Assembly (NCBI RefSeq): GCF_040215105.1 | Contig: NZ_CP157875.1 | Span: 4,527,501 to 4,576,499 of the forward strand | Length of the DNA stretch: 48,999 nt | Reading direction: 5' to 3' | Source of the DNA: Aeromonas veronii | Lineage (GTDB): Bacteria; Pseudomonadota; Gammaproteobacteria; Enterobacterales; Aeromonadaceae | Shown: positions 8,691 to 17,408 of the stretch, in pieces | Position numbering within the stretch: position 1 is the stretch's first letter | Layout of the letters: each line of letters starts with the position of its first letter | Translations under genes and position numbers: made by a program | The notes under the pieces: generated by a model | Told to the model about the DNA's origin: nothing | Databases searched by the model: none | Seen by the model: the letters and a program-made list of their open reading frames with translations, nothing else

Positions 8691-9842
8691 TCAGGGGGCC
8701 GGGGAATGCCGGGCGGCCTGCAGAGCAGCCATGTCCTGTTCGCTGTCACTGAAGCGATCGGCGATGGCCTTGAACTGCTCGGTGGCGGACAGGAAGGCCG
8801 CGCAGACATCCGGATCGAAGTGCCAGCCCCTCCCCTGACGAATGATGTCCACCGCCTCCTCGTGGGACATGCCCGCCTTGTAGACCCGGCGGCTGATCAG
8901 CGCATCGTAGACATCGGCAACCGCCATCAGCCGGGCGCTGATGGGGATGGCATCCCCGGCCAGCCCTTGCGGATAGCCGCTGCCGTCCCATTTCTCCTGA
9001 TGGCTGTAAGCTATCTCCTTGGCCAGACGCAGAAAATCCACCGGGAAGCCGAGCTGATCCTCGGCCCGCTGTATGGCATCGCGGCCAAGGGTGGTGTGGG
9101 TCATCATGATCTCGAACTCTTCCCGGGTGAGACGACCCGGCTTGAGCAGTATGTGATCCGGGATGCCTACCTTGCCGATGTCGTGCAGGGGGGCCGACTT
9201 GAACAACAGGTGGATGCTCTCGTCGTTGAGGAAGTGACGAAAACGGGGATGTTCCCGCAGCAGCTCGGCGAGCAGCTTGACGTAGTGCTGGGTGCGGCGG
9301 ATATGGTTGCCGGTCTCGTTGTCCCGGGTCTCCGCCAGGGAAGCCATGGCCTGTATGGTCACATCCTGGATCGCCATCACCTCGCGGGTCCGGCGCTGGA
9401 CCTCCTGTTCGAGGAACTCGTTCTTATCCCGCAGGAAATCGGCGGCCGCCTTGACCTTCAGCTGGTTGGCGACCCGAGCCAGCACCCGTGGCGGGCTGAT
9501 GGGCTTGGTGATGTAATCGACGGCGCCGAGCGCCAACCCCTGGAGCTCGCTCTCCACCGCCGCCATGGAGGTGAGAAAGATGATGGGGATGTGGCGGGTA
9601 CGGTTATCCTGCTGCAGCCGCTCCGCCACCTGCAACCCGGATAGACCGGGCATCATGATGTCGAGCAATATGAGATCCGGCAGGGGATCTCCCGTCAGGA
9701 TGCGCAAGGCTTTCTCGCCATTGTTGGCGAGCTTGACCCTGTATTTGTCCCTGAGCAGTTCGGCCATCAGCATCAGGTTGTCCGGGGTATCGTCCACCAC
9801 CAGCACTGTGGTGGAGGAATGGGTCTCTTGGGGGTGATTCAT
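8691..9842 (-). CDS. Response regulator with HD-GYP cyclic-di-GMP phosphodiesterase domain
   Basis: This 383-residue protein has a receiver domain (VVDDTPDN, phospho-acceptor Asp61), a short linker helix and a C-terminal HD-GYP domain. His220-Asp221 form the HD pair in LHDIGK, and the GYP motif is intact ([11 protein letters not shown], 281-291), so it should hydrolyse cyclic-di-GMP when phosphorylated or otherwise activated. The start at 9842 is chosen over one 16 codons upstream because the protein then begins just before the receiver domain and a GGAG lies about ten bases ahead. It is transcribed with the downstream hybrid kinase, its likely phosphodonor via the Hpt domain (inferred). Confidence 0.92.
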   Translation of the reverse strand: MNHPQETHSSTTVLVVDDTPDNLMLMAELLRDKYRVKLANNGEKALRILTGDPLPDLILLDIMMPGLSGLQVAERLQQDNRTRHIPIIFLTSMAAVESELQGLALGAVDYITKPISPPRVLARVANQLKVKAAADFLRDKNEFLEQEVQRRTREVMAIQDVTIQAMASLAETRDNETGNHIRRTQHYVKLLAELLREHPRFRHFLNDESIHLLFKSAPLHDIGKVGIPDHILLKPGRLTREEFEIMMTHTTLGRDAIQRAEDQLGFPVDFLRLAKEIAYSHQEKWDGSGYPQGLAGDAIPISARLMAVADVYDALISRRVYKAGMSHEEAVDIIRQGRGWHFDPDVCAAFLSATEQFKAIADRFSDSEQDMAALQAARHSPAP

Positions 9843-9945
9843 GGGATGCGATCTCCAGCCCTGTATTGAGTGGTCACACATCTGTGCCACCGGTCTAGAG
9901 CAAGCTTAGCGTCGAAGTAATCAGCCAGCTTTCAGCCACTTAAAT

Positions 9946-9985
9946 AAAAAACCGGCGCATCACGAGCTGTGATGCGCCGGTTTTT
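9946..9985. terminator. glmS: Strong terminator downstream of glmS
   Basis: A 12-base stem (ACCGGCGCATCA with its complement) is flanked by an A-tract on one side and a T-tract on the other. It lies between the glmS stop and the start region of the HD-GYP gene, both read leftward, so its main job is to end the glmS transcript. Confidence 0.88.
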
Positions 9986-10046
9986 CATCAGGTACTTGCG
10001 GATCGTGGTGGAGTAAAATGCTTACCCAACCACGATATACAGTTTA

Positions 10047-11879
10047 TTACTCCACGGTAACCGATTTGGCCAGGTTGCGCGGCTGATCCACGTCCGTGCC
10101 CTTGATGAGGGCCACGTGATAGGAGAGCAGTTGCAGCGGTACCGTGTAGACGATGGGAGCAATCATCTCTTCCACGTGGTTCAGGCTCATCACCCGCATG
10201 GTCTCGTCGCTCTTGAAGCCGGCGTCTGCATCGGCGAACACGTAGAGGATACCGCCACGGGCGCGCACCTCTTCCACGTTGGATTTGAGCTTCTCCAGCA
10301 GATCGTTGTTCGGCGCCACCACTATGATGGGCATCTCCGCATCGATCAGCGCCAGCGGGCCGTGCTTGAGCTCACCGGCGGCATAGGCCTCGGCGTGGAT
10401 ATAGGAGATCTCCTTGAGTTTGAGCGCCCCTTCCATGGCGATGGGGTACTGGCTGCCACGGCCGAGGAACAGGCTGTGGTGCTTGTCGGCAAACTCTTCC
10501 GCCAGGGTCTCGATCTGCTTGGCCAGGGCCAGGCTCTCCTTGATGCGCAGGGGCAGGGCCTGCAGCGCCTTGACCAGTTCGGCCTCGGCGGCGGCGCTCA
10601 GGTGGCCGCGGCAATGACCGACGGAGGCCACCAGCATCAGCAGGCCGGCCAGCTGGGTGGTGAACGCCTTGGTGGAAGCCACGCCGATCTCGGCACCGGC
10701 ACGGGTCATGAAGGCGAGATCCGATTCACGCACCAGGGAGGAACCCGGCACGTTGCAGATGGCCAGGGAGCTCATGTAGCCGGACTCCTTGGCCAGGCGC
10801 AGGGCGGCCAGGGTGTCGGCGGTCTCGCCGCTCTGGGACAGGGTCACCAGCAGGCTGTTGGGGCGCACCACCGACTTGCGGTAACGGAACTCGGAGGCGA
10901 TCTCCACGTCGCAGGAGACGCCGGCGATCTCTTCGAACCAGTAGCGGGCCACCATGCCGGAGTTGTAGGAGGTGCCGCAGGCCACGATCTGGACATGATC
11001 CACCTTGTCGAAGATGGCGCGGGCACCGTTGCCGAACGACTCGACGATCACGTGATCGCTGCCGAGGCGCCCTTCCAGGGTGTTGGTGATGGCCTTGGGC
11101 TGCTCGTAGATCTCTTTGAGCATGTAGTGGCGGTATTCACCCTTGTCACCGGCGTCGTGGGACAGCTCGGATTCCAGCTCCTCGCGTACCACGGCGTTGC
11201 CGTCGGTATCGAACACATGGACGTCGCGGCGGGTCACCTCGGCCACGTCACCCTCTTCCAGGAAGATGAAGCGGCGGGTCACCGGCAGCAGGGCCATCTG
11301 ATCGGAGGCGATGAAGTTCTCGCCGATGCCACGGCCGATCACCAGGGGAGAGCCGGAACGGGCCACCACCAGACGGCTGTCGTCACGGCTGTCCATCACG
11401 ACGGTGCCGTAGGCGCCGCGCAGTTGCTTCACCGCCACCTGCATGGCGACCAGCAGGCTGGGGGCAGATTTCAGCTCGTGGTGCACCAGATGGGCGATCA
11501 CTTCGGTATCGGTGTCCGAACTGAACTCATAGCCCATGCCCTGCAACTGGCTGCGCAGCTCTTCATGGTTTTCGATGATGCCGTTGTGCACCACGACGAT
11601 GTGTTCGGAGACGTGGGGGTGGGCGTTGCGCTCGGACGGCTCGCCGTGGGTGGCCCAACGGGTGTGGGCGATGCCGGTGCCGCCGTGGACGGACTGCTCT
11701 TCCAGCGCCTTGGCCAGCTCGGCCACCTTGCCGAGGCGGCGCACCCGCTGCAGCGGCTGGCTGGCGCTGAACACGGCCACACCGGCGGAGTCATAACCGC
11801 GATATTCCAGACGGCGCAGGCCCTCTACCAGAATTTCAGCCACATCACGTTGGGCCACGGCCCCGACGATGCCACACAT
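10047..11879 (-). CDS. glmS: Glutamine--fructose-6-phosphate aminotransferase (isomerizing)
   Basis: GlmS makes glucosamine-6-phosphate from fructose-6-phosphate and glutamine, the first committed step to peptidoglycan and lipopolysaccharide amino sugars. The 610-residue length is typical. The mature N-terminal nucleophile Cys2 follows the start ([10 protein letters not shown]). The glutaminase domain occupies about the first 240 residues and two SIS sugar-isomerase domains follow, with the conserved end [13 protein letters not shown]. It sits 67 bases downstream of a DeoR-family regulator on the same strand, probably in one transcript. Unlike in E. coli it is not next to glmU; about 5.5 kb, including the cre/beta-lactamase block, separates them. 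Confidence 0.98.
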   Translation of the reverse strand: MCGIVGAVAQRDVAEILVEGLRRLEYRGYDSAGVAVFSASQPLQRVRRLGKVAELAKALEEQSVHGGTGIAHTRWATHGEPSERNAHPHVSEHIVVVHNGIIENHEELRSQLQGMGYEFSSDTDTEVIAHLVHHELKSAPSLLVAMQVAVKQLRGAYGTVVMDSRDDSRLVVARSGSPLVIGRGIGENFIASDQMALLPVTRRFIFLEEGDVAEVTRRDVHVFDTDGNAVVREELESELSHDAGDKGEYRHYMLKEIYEQPKAITNTLEGRLGSDHVIVESFGNGARAIFDKVDHVQIVACGTSYNSGMVARYWFEEIAGVSCDVEIASEFRYRKSVVRPNSLLVTLSQSGETADTLAALRLAKESGYMSSLAICNVPGSSLVRESDLAFMTRAGAEIGVASTKAFTTQLAGLLMLVASVGHCRGHLSAAAEAELVKALQALPLRIKESLALAKQIETLAEEFADKHHSLFLGRGSQYPIAMEGALKLKEISYIHAEAYAAGELKHGPLALIDAEMPIIVVAPNNDLLEKLKSNVEEVRARGGILYVFADADAGFKSDETMRVMSLNHVEEMIAPIVYTVPLQLLSYHVALIKGTDVDQPRNLAKSVTVE

Positions 11880-11946
11880 AGGATTCTCCTTGAGACGTTA
11901 ATACTTGATGCTTTGGATAGTTGGATGTTCGATTCAGGCAGTCATA

Positions 11947-12720
11947 TCAACTGACAACAGGGGCACAGACCAGCTGGATCCCCTGCGCTTGAAGCTGTTC
12001 CCTGGCCTCGGGGGCCAGCCCCTCGTCGGTCACCAGGGTGTGGACGCTGCCCCATGGCAGCTCCAGATTGGGAATGCGACGGCCGATCTTCTCGGATTCG
12101 ACCATGACGATGACCTCGCGGGAGACCTCGGCCATCACCCGGGACAGCCCCACCAGCTCGTTGAAGGTGGTGGTGCCCCGCGCCAGATCGATGCCGTCGG
12201 CACCGATGAACAGCTGGTCGAAGTCGTAGGAACGCAGCACCTGCTCCGCCACCTGGCCCTGGAAGGACTCGGAGTGGGGATCCCAGGTGCCGCCGGTCAT
12301 CAGCAGGGTGGGTTCGTTCTCCAGCTCCCGCAGGGCGCCGGCCACGTTGAGGGAGTTGGTCATCACGATGAGGCCGCGCTTGTTGCCGAGCAGGGGGATC
12401 ATGGCGCTGGTGGTGCTGCCACTGTCGATGATGACGCGATTGTGATCGCGAATGCGCTCGGCGGCAGCACGGGCGATGGCCATCTTTCGTTTCGAAACTT
12501 GTTCTGGATTCTCATTCGCCACCATCTCGCTCGGCAGGGGAACGGCACCGCCGTAACGGCGCAACAGCAAGCCGCCGGTTTCCAGCACGGCCAGATCCTT
12601 GCGGATGGTGACTTCGGAGGTGGCGAAGTGTTTGGCGAGGGCATCCACGCTCACCTCACCCTGTTCTTGAACTAGGGTGACTATGGTGTGGCGGCGCTGT
12701 TGGGTGTTGCGTTTGTTCAT
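11947..12720 (-). CDS. DeoR/GlpR-family transcriptional regulator upstream of glmS
   Basis: This 257-residue repressor has an N-terminal winged helix-turn-helix (about 6-58: RRHTIVTLVQEQGEVSVDAL, then TSEVTIRKDLAVLE) and a C-terminal sugar-phosphate-sensing domain with DSGSTT and GADGID, typical of DeoR proteins that bind phosphosugars. Being next to glmS suggests it responds to an amino-sugar phosphate, but the ligand is inferred. A palindrome TTTCGATTCGAAA just before the start, and a close copy inside the gene, look like its own operators. It is divergent from creB with 120 bases between them. Confidence 0.88.
   Translation of the reverse strand: MNKRNTQQRRHTIVTLVQEQGEVSVDALAKHFATSEVTIRKDLAVLETGGLLLRRYGGAVPLPSEMVANENPEQVSKRKMAIARAAAERIRDHNRVIIDSGSTTSAMIPLLGNKRGLIVMTNSLNVAGALRELENEPTLLMTGGTWDPHSESFQGQVAEQVLRSYDFDQLFIGADGIDLARGTTTFNELVGLSRVMAEVSREVIVMVESEKIGRRIPNLELPWGSVHTLVTDEGLAPEAREQLQAQGIQLVCAPVVS
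12485..12497. promoter_or_regulatory. Operator-like palindrome inside the DeoR gene
   Basis: TTTCGTTTCGAAA differs from the leader palindrome at 12728 by one base in 13. The two centres are 243 bases apart. DeoR-family repressors often use paired sites, so this could be an auxiliary operator; chance cannot be excluded because it lies in coding sequence. Confidence 0.45.
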
Positions 12721-12727
12721 TTAAAAG

Positions 12728-12751
12728 TTTCGATTCGAAAGAATGTCGAAA
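12728..12751. promoter_or_regulatory. Operator-like palindrome before the DeoR-family gene
   Basis: TTTCGATTCGAAA (12728-12740) has perfect six-base arms around one base. A further half-site TCGAAA follows at 12746-12751. TTCG/CGAA half-sites are usual for DeoR/GlpR proteins. Placed just upstream of the start codon, it fits autorepression, and it may also affect the divergent creB. Confidence 0.6.
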
Positions 12752-12840
12752 TGTTAGCGACTTTTTTGGAAAAATCAAACGGCAAATAGGATCCGATGTG
12801 CATCGGTGCCAGAATGAGGGCTGATTTGCGAGAGGACGCC

Positions 12841-13515
12841 ATGCAAAAACGAGTCATCTGGCTGGTGGAAGATGAGGCCAGCATTGCCGACACCCTGATC
12901 TATGCGCTGCAAACTGACGGTTTCGAGGTGGAGTGGTTCCCCCTGGGTCAACCCATGCTGGCGCGACTGGAACAGACGCAGCCCGACTTCCTGATCCTGG
13001 ATGTGGGCCTGCCGGACATCAGCGGCTTCGAGCTGTGCAAGCAGGTACGCACCCGTTGTGATCGGCCCTTGATGTTTCTGACCGCCCGCAGCGAGGAGAT
13101 AGATCGCCTGATTGGACTGGAAATCGGTGCCGACGACTACGTGGCCAAGCCGTTCTCCCCGCGGGAAGTGTGCGCCCGGGTGCGGGTGATTCTGCGCCGC
13201 AGCCAGCCTGCCGCCCCCCAATCCAGCCCCTTGCTGGTACTGGACGAGGAGCGGGCCCGCATCTGCTTCCACGGCCAGGCCCTGGCCCTCACCCGTTACG
13301 AATACCTGCTGCTCAAGACCCTGATGCAGGCGCCGGGGCGGGTCTACTCCCGCCAGCAGTTGATGGATCTGGTGTGGTGCGGAGCGGAGGAGAGCCTGGA
13401 TCGCACCGTGGATACCCACATCAAGACTCTGCGCGCCAAACTGCGGGAGCGGGACCCGGCCACCAGCCTGATCCTGACCCATCGCGGGCTGGGCTACAGC
13501 CTGGAGCTGGCATGA
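12841..13515 (+). CDS. creB: CreB/BlrA-type response regulator (OmpR family)
   Basis: This 224-residue regulator has a receiver domain (WLVEDEASIADTL, phospho-acceptor Asp54 in LILDVGLPD, Lys in VAKPFSP) and a C-terminal OmpR-type winged helix (LTRYEYLLLKTLMQAPGRVYS, VDTHIKTLRAKL). With the downstream sensor, beta-lactamase and creD it matches the CreBC system of enterobacteria, called BlrAB in Aeromonas, where it induces chromosomal beta-lactamases. An ATG 15 codons upstream is in frame but would add an unconserved tail; the GAGAGGA ribosome binding site favours 12841. CreB binds tandem TTCAC repeats, one of which is present before creD. Confidence 0.92.
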   Translation: MQKRVIWLVEDEASIADTLIYALQTDGFEVEWFPLGQPMLARLEQTQPDFLILDVGLPDISGFELCKQVRTRCDRPLMFLTARSEEIDRLIGLEIGADDYVAKPFSPREVCARVRVILRRSQPAAPQSSPLLVLDEERARICFHGQALALTRYEYLLLKTLMQAPGRVYSRQQLMDLVWCGAEESLDRTVDTHIKTLRAKLRERDPATSLILTHRGLGYSLELA

Positions 13516-13567
13516 GAAGGGCGGCGCGGCGAGACAACCCAAAACGGGGCGATAGCCGGAGTCAGAC

Positions 13568-14989
13568 ATGCGTATAGGCCTGCAGTTGCTGTGCGGCCTG
13601 GTGCTGATCTTCGCCCTGGCCGCCTGGTTCGTGCTGGAGATCTTCGTCGAGGAGATCAAACCCGGGGTGCGCAGCGCCACCGAAGACACCCTGGTGGACA
13701 TGGCCCAGTTGCTGGCACCGCTGGCGCTCGACGATCTGCAGGAAGGGAAGATGGCGGATGGCCGGCTCGCCAGCGCCTTCGCCCGCCTCAACCAGACCCC
13801 TCTCAACGCTCTCATCGACGGCCACCTCAAGCAGCAGGCCGAGTACCGCATCTATGTGGTGAATGCCAGGGGGCTGGTGGTCTATGACTCCAGCGGCCAG
13901 GATCTCGGCAAGGACTACTCCCGCTGGAACGATGTCTACCGCACCCTGCGCGGGGAGTACGGCGCCCGCAGTACCCGCAGCGATCCGGACGATCCCGCCA
14001 GCTCGGTGATGCACGTGGCCGCCCCCCTGCGCGACGGTCAAGCCATCCTGGGTTCCCTCACCGTCGCCAAACCCAATCGCACCCTGCTGCCCATGATAGA
14101 GCGCAGCGAGCACCAGCTGTTGCAGGGGGCCGCCGTGCTGCTGCTCATCTCCCTGCTGATCGGGGGCCTGCTGGTGTGGTGGCTCAACCGTGCCATCGGC
14201 AAGCTGGTGCACTACGCCGATGCGGTCAGCCAGGGAAAACCCACCAGCCTGCCGGCACTCCATAGCCCGGAACTGGACCGGCTCGGCCGCTCCCTTGAAA
14301 CCATGCGCCGTCAGCTGGATGGCAAGTCCTATATCGAGGCCTATGTTCACAGCCTGACCCATGAGCTCAAGAGTCCGCTGGCCGCCATCCGCGGAGCCGG
14401 AGAGATATTGGCCGAGACGCCGCCCCCCGAGGTGGCGAAGCGCTTTATCGGCAACATCAATCTGGAGACGGCCCGCATGCAGCAACTGATCGAGCGCATG
14501 CTGCAACTGGCCAGGCTGGAATCGGGACAAGGACTGGACAGGCTTCCCTGCACCCCCGCCAGCCTGGGCAAGCGGGTGCTGGATGCCCGCCAGATCGTGG
14601 CGAGGGGTCGTCGGGTCACGTTGTCGGCGGCCCTCGCCGAGGGCCAGAAACAGAAGTGGGACTCCCTGCTGGTGGAGCAAGCCCTCGGCAACCTGCTGGA
14701 CAATGCGCTGGATTTCTCCCCCGTCGCCGGCACAGTCCAGCTGACGGGAAGTGTCGAGGGGGACGGTTATCGCTTCCAGGTCAAAGATGAGGGGCCCGGC
14801 ATTCCGGACTACGCCCTGCCACGGATCTTTGAGCGATTCTACTCGCTGCCAAGGCCTGACAAGGGCAAGAGCAGCGGCCTCGGTCTCAGCTTCGCCCGCG
14901 AAGTGGCGCGCCAGCACGGGGGCAGGCTGACCCTGTGCAACCAACCAGGAGGCGGCGTGCTGGCAGAATTGTGGCTGCCGGCAGCCTGA
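13568..14989 (+). CDS. creC: CreC/BlrB-type sensor histidine kinase
   Basis: The protein has 473 residues and sits in the inner membrane. Transmembrane helices at about 5-27 and 186-206 enclose a periplasmic sensor domain. A HAMP-like linker, the phospho-acceptor His265 in HSLTHELKSPLAAI and the ATPase boxes (NLLDNALDFSP, DEGPGIP, GLGLSFARE) follow. It starts 52 bases after creB and should phosphorylate it. In Aeromonas this kinase (BlrB) controls beta-lactamase expression, probably by sensing cell-wall stress; the direct signal is not visible in the sequence. Confidence 0.93.
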   Translation: MRIGLQLLCGLVLIFALAAWFVLEIFVEEIKPGVRSATEDTLVDMAQLLAPLALDDLQEGKMADGRLASAFARLNQTPLNALIDGHLKQQAEYRIYVVNARGLVVYDSSGQDLGKDYSRWNDVYRTLRGEYGARSTRSDPDDPASSVMHVAAPLRDGQAILGSLTVAKPNRTLLPMIERSEHQLLQGAAVLLLISLLIGGLLVWWLNRAIGKLVHYADAVSQGKPTSLPALHSPELDRLGRSLETMRRQLDGKSYIEAYVHSLTHELKSPLAAIRGAGEILAETPPPEVAKRFIGNINLETARMQQLIERMLQLARLESGQGLDRLPCTPASLGKRVLDARQIVARGRRVTLSAALAEGQKQKWDSLLVEQALGNLLDNALDFSPVAGTVQLTGSVEGDGYRFQVKDEGPGIPDYALPRIFERFYSLPRPDKGKSSGLGLSFAREVARQHGGRLTLCNQPGGGVLAELWLPAA

Positions 14990-15102
14990 GTCGTCGATTC
15001 ACTCAGGACCAGACTTCATATTGAGCACACAGAGCGGGGCTAAGCTGCCCCTTCATTACAGGAGCCGCCATGGGGGTGCTCTTGTGCCTCAAGGAGATTG
15101 TC

Positions 15103-15900
15103 ATGTCCCGTCTGCTGTTATCCGGCCTGTTTGCCGCCGGCCTCTTCTTCGCCCTGCCCGCCAGCGCCGCCTCGGGCTGCATGCTGTTTGCCGACGGCAA
15201 CGGCAAGCCCACCAGCAAAGAGGGGGACTGCGCCAGCCAGCTGCCCCCCGCCTCCACCTTCAAGATCCCGCTGGCACTGATGGGGTATGACAGCGGCTTC
15301 CTGGTGGATGAACAACTGCCCGCCCTGCCGTTCAAACCGGGGGATGCCGACTTTCTGCCAGAGTGGCGGGAGACCACCACCCCGAGCCGCTGGATGCAGT
15401 ATTCCGTCATCTGGTACTCCCAGCGCCTCACCGAGTGGCTGGGGATGGCACGCCTGCAGCACTATGTGGATGCCTTCGACTACGGCAACCGGGATCTTTC
15501 CGGCAACCCTGGCAAACACGATGGTCTGACCCAGGCCTGGCTCAGCGCCAGCCTCGCCATCAGCCCGGAAGAGCAGGCCCGTTTCCTCGGCAAGATGGTG
15601 AATGGCAAGCTGCCGGTCTCCGCCCAGACCCTGACACACACCGGCACCCTCATGCGTCAGCCGGATATCGATGGCTGGCAGATCCACGGCAAGACAGGCA
15701 TGGGCTACCCCAAGTTGCTGGATGGGACTCTCAACCGGGAGCAGCAGATCGGCTGGTTCGTCGGCTGGGCCAGCAAGCAGGACAAGAAGCTCATCTTCGT
15801 CCATACCGTCATCCAGAAGCCGGGCAAGCAGTTCGCCTCCCTCAGGGCCAGGGACGAGGTCTTTGCCGCGCTTCCTGCACGGCTGAAACAGATGCAATGA
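15103..15900 (+). CDS. blaOXA: Class D beta-lactamase (OXA-12/AmpS/AmpH-like)
   Basis: This 265-residue secreted serine beta-lactamase has a signal peptide to about residue 22 (ending ASA). The active-site motif STFK is at 51-54 with Ser51 as nucleophile and Lys54 as the residue usually carboxylated. The second motif reads SVI at 101-103 where class D enzymes normally have SxV, YGN is at 127-129, and KTG at 197-199. It resembles the Aeromonas OXA-12 family, which hydrolyses penicillins and cloxacillin-type substrates. The ribosome binding site AAGGAG precedes the ATG. It follows creC by 113 bases and is probably under CreB/BlrA control, although no perfect cre tag is seen directly before it. 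Confidence 0.93.
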   Translation: MSRLLLSGLFAAGLFFALPASAASGCMLFADGNGKPTSKEGDCASQLPPASTFKIPLALMGYDSGFLVDEQLPALPFKPGDADFLPEWRETTTPSRWMQYSVIWYSQRLTEWLGMARLQHYVDAFDYGNRDLSGNPGKHDGLTQAWLSASLAISPEEQARFLGKMVNGKLPVSAQTLTHTGTLMRQPDIDGWQIHGKTGMGYPKLLDGTLNREQQIGWFVGWASKQDKKLIFVHTVIQKPGKQFASLRARDEVFAALPARLKQMQ

Positions 15901-15908
15901 GATGCATG

Positions 15909-15934
15909 AACCGGCGCCAGGCGCCGGTTTTTTT
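15909..15934 (+). terminator. Terminator after the beta-lactamase gene
   Basis: The inverted repeat CCGGCGCC / GGCGCCGG is followed by a run of Ts and lies nine bases after the stop codon. It separates the beta-lactamase transcript from creD, which has its own cre tag. Confidence 0.85.
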
Positions 15935-15941
15935 ATCCCCC

Positions 15942-15957
15942 TTCACCCTGACTTCAC
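15942..15957 (+). promoter_or_regulatory. cre/blr tag upstream of creD
   Basis: TTCACCCTGACTTCAC is a perfect match to the CreB-binding tag TTCAC-N6-TTCAC. A third TTCAC follows at 15974-15978. It lies 63 bases before the creD start and after the beta-lactamase terminator, so it should drive CreB-dependent creD expression. Confidence 0.9.
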
Positions 15958-16020
15958 AGAACCTCATTCCCTCTTCACCCAGACCAGTCACCATGCCCCT
16001 CATCAACAAGGAGAGGCGTC

Positions 16021-17358
16021 ATGGTCAAACAAATACTCACCCACAAGGTCGTCATGCTGCTGTTGCTCAGCCTGCTGCTGATGATCCCGGTACACTCCAT
16101 CATGGAGCTGAACCGGGAGCGGCAGGCCTATCGCAGCCAGGCCATCCACAGCATCATGGCCAGCAGCAGCGGGCCGCAGCGACTGATAGGGCCTGTGCTG
16201 GTGCAACCCTATACCCGATCCGTCACCGTCGAGCAGGATGGCAAGCGCTTCGTGCGTACTGAGCAGGTCTATCGTTATCTGCTGCCGGAGCAGCTGGAGG
16301 TGCGGGCCAGCATGGAGGTCACTCCGCGCAAGCTCGGCATCTATCAGGCGCAGGTGTATCAGACCCGGCTCTCCCTCTCCGGCAATCTGCCCACGGATCT
16401 CGACGACAAGCCGCTGGTCAGCAGCACCCAGGACGCGCGCGACGGATCCGACCCCAGCCTGATCCCGGGCAAGCCCTACCTCAGCCTGGTGCTGTCCGAT
16501 GCCCGCGGCATCAACAGCGTCCCCGAACTGCAACTGGGAGAGGCGCGCATCCCCTTCGCCCCCGGCGCCCAGCTGGGAGGCACCATGGCAGGCATCCATG
16601 CCCCGCTCGCGGCGCTACCCACCGGGAACGGTCGCTTCCATATCGAGCTGGATCTGCAGGGAATGAATGCGCTGGACGTCGTGCCCCTGGGTCAGGACAG
16701 CCAATTCAACCTGAGCGGCAACTGGCCGCATCCGAATTTCATCGGTGACTTCTTGCCGGGCAAGCGATCCCTCGATCAGCAGGGATTCGAGGCCAGCTGG
16801 CAGACCAGCTGGTTCGCCACCGACATGGAGAGCCGCTTCAGCCGTCTGATGGAGGGATCGGGAGGCAAGCTGCCGAGTTTCAGCGTCAGCCTGGTGCAGC
16901 CGGTGGATCACTATCAACTGAATGAGCGGGCCGCCAAGTATGCGCTGCTGTTCATCGGCCTCACCTTCCTCAGCTTCTTCATGTTCGAGCTGCTCAAGGG
17001 GCTCAGAGTGCATCCGATCCAGTACGCCCTGGTGGGCATGGGACTGATCGTCTTCTACCTGGTGCTGCTGGCGCTGACTGAACATATCGGCTTTGCCTGG
17101 GCCTATCTGGCCGCCGCCCTGGCCAGCGTCGCCCTCAACGGCTTTTATCTCAGTCATGTGCTGGGGGGAGCCCGACAGGGGCTGGGATTTGCAGTGCTAT
17201 TAGGGCTGGTTTACAGCATATTGTTCGGATTATTGCAGGCAGAAGAGATAGCTCTGCTGCTCGGAGCCCTGCTGCTGTTCGCCGTACTGGCGCTGATCAT
17301 GGTGCTGACCCGCAAGCTCGACTGGTACCAGCTGACGGAGCGCCCTCCGCAACCCTGA
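16021..17358 (+). CDS. creD: Cell envelope integrity protein CreD (BlrD)
   Basis: CreD is an inner-membrane protein induced by CreBC. This one has 445 residues: an N-terminal transmembrane helix (about 9-27), a long periplasmic domain to about 300, then six or so hydrophobic segments (AKYALLFIGLTFLSFFMFEL onward) and a short cytoplasmic end. The motif KYALLFIGLTFL is typical of the family. The function is not fully known; in other species it is linked to envelope stability and beta-lactam response. It has its own cre tag and an AAGGAG ribosome binding site. It is convergent with glmU. Confidence 0.93.
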   Translation: MVKQILTHKVVMLLLLSLLLMIPVHSIMELNRERQAYRSQAIHSIMASSSGPQRLIGPVLVQPYTRSVTVEQDGKRFVRTEQVYRYLLPEQLEVRASMEVTPRKLGIYQAQVYQTRLSLSGNLPTDLDDKPLVSSTQDARDGSDPSLIPGKPYLSLVLSDARGINSVPELQLGEARIPFAPGAQLGGTMAGIHAPLAALPTGNGRFHIELDLQGMNALDVVPLGQDSQFNLSGNWPHPNFIGDFLPGKRSLDQQGFEASWQTSWFATDMESRFSRLMEGSGGKLPSFSVSLVQPVDHYQLNERAAKYALLFIGLTFLSFFMFELLKGLRVHPIQYALVGMGLIVFYLVLLALTEHIGFAWAYLAAALASVALNGFYLSHVLGGARQGLGFAVLLGLVYSILFGLLQAEEIALLLGALLLFAVLALIMVLTRKLDWYQLTERPPQP

Positions 17359-17361
17359 TAA

Positions 17362-17394
17362 ATAACAGCGGCGCCCTTGGGCGCCGCTGTTATT
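17362..17394. terminator. Terminator between creD and glmU
   Basis: The near-perfect inverted repeat ATAACAGCGGCGCCC / GGGCGCCGCTGTTAT lies between the two convergent genes. It has weak T-tracts, so it may act on both strands but less strongly than a classical terminator. Confidence 0.7.
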
Positions 17395-17408
17395 TCATTG
17401 ATCGGGCA

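Noticed and set aside
10116..11954. 612-codon open frame opposite glmS
   Set aside because: Shadow of glmS with repetitive His/Gly/Val composition and no domain.
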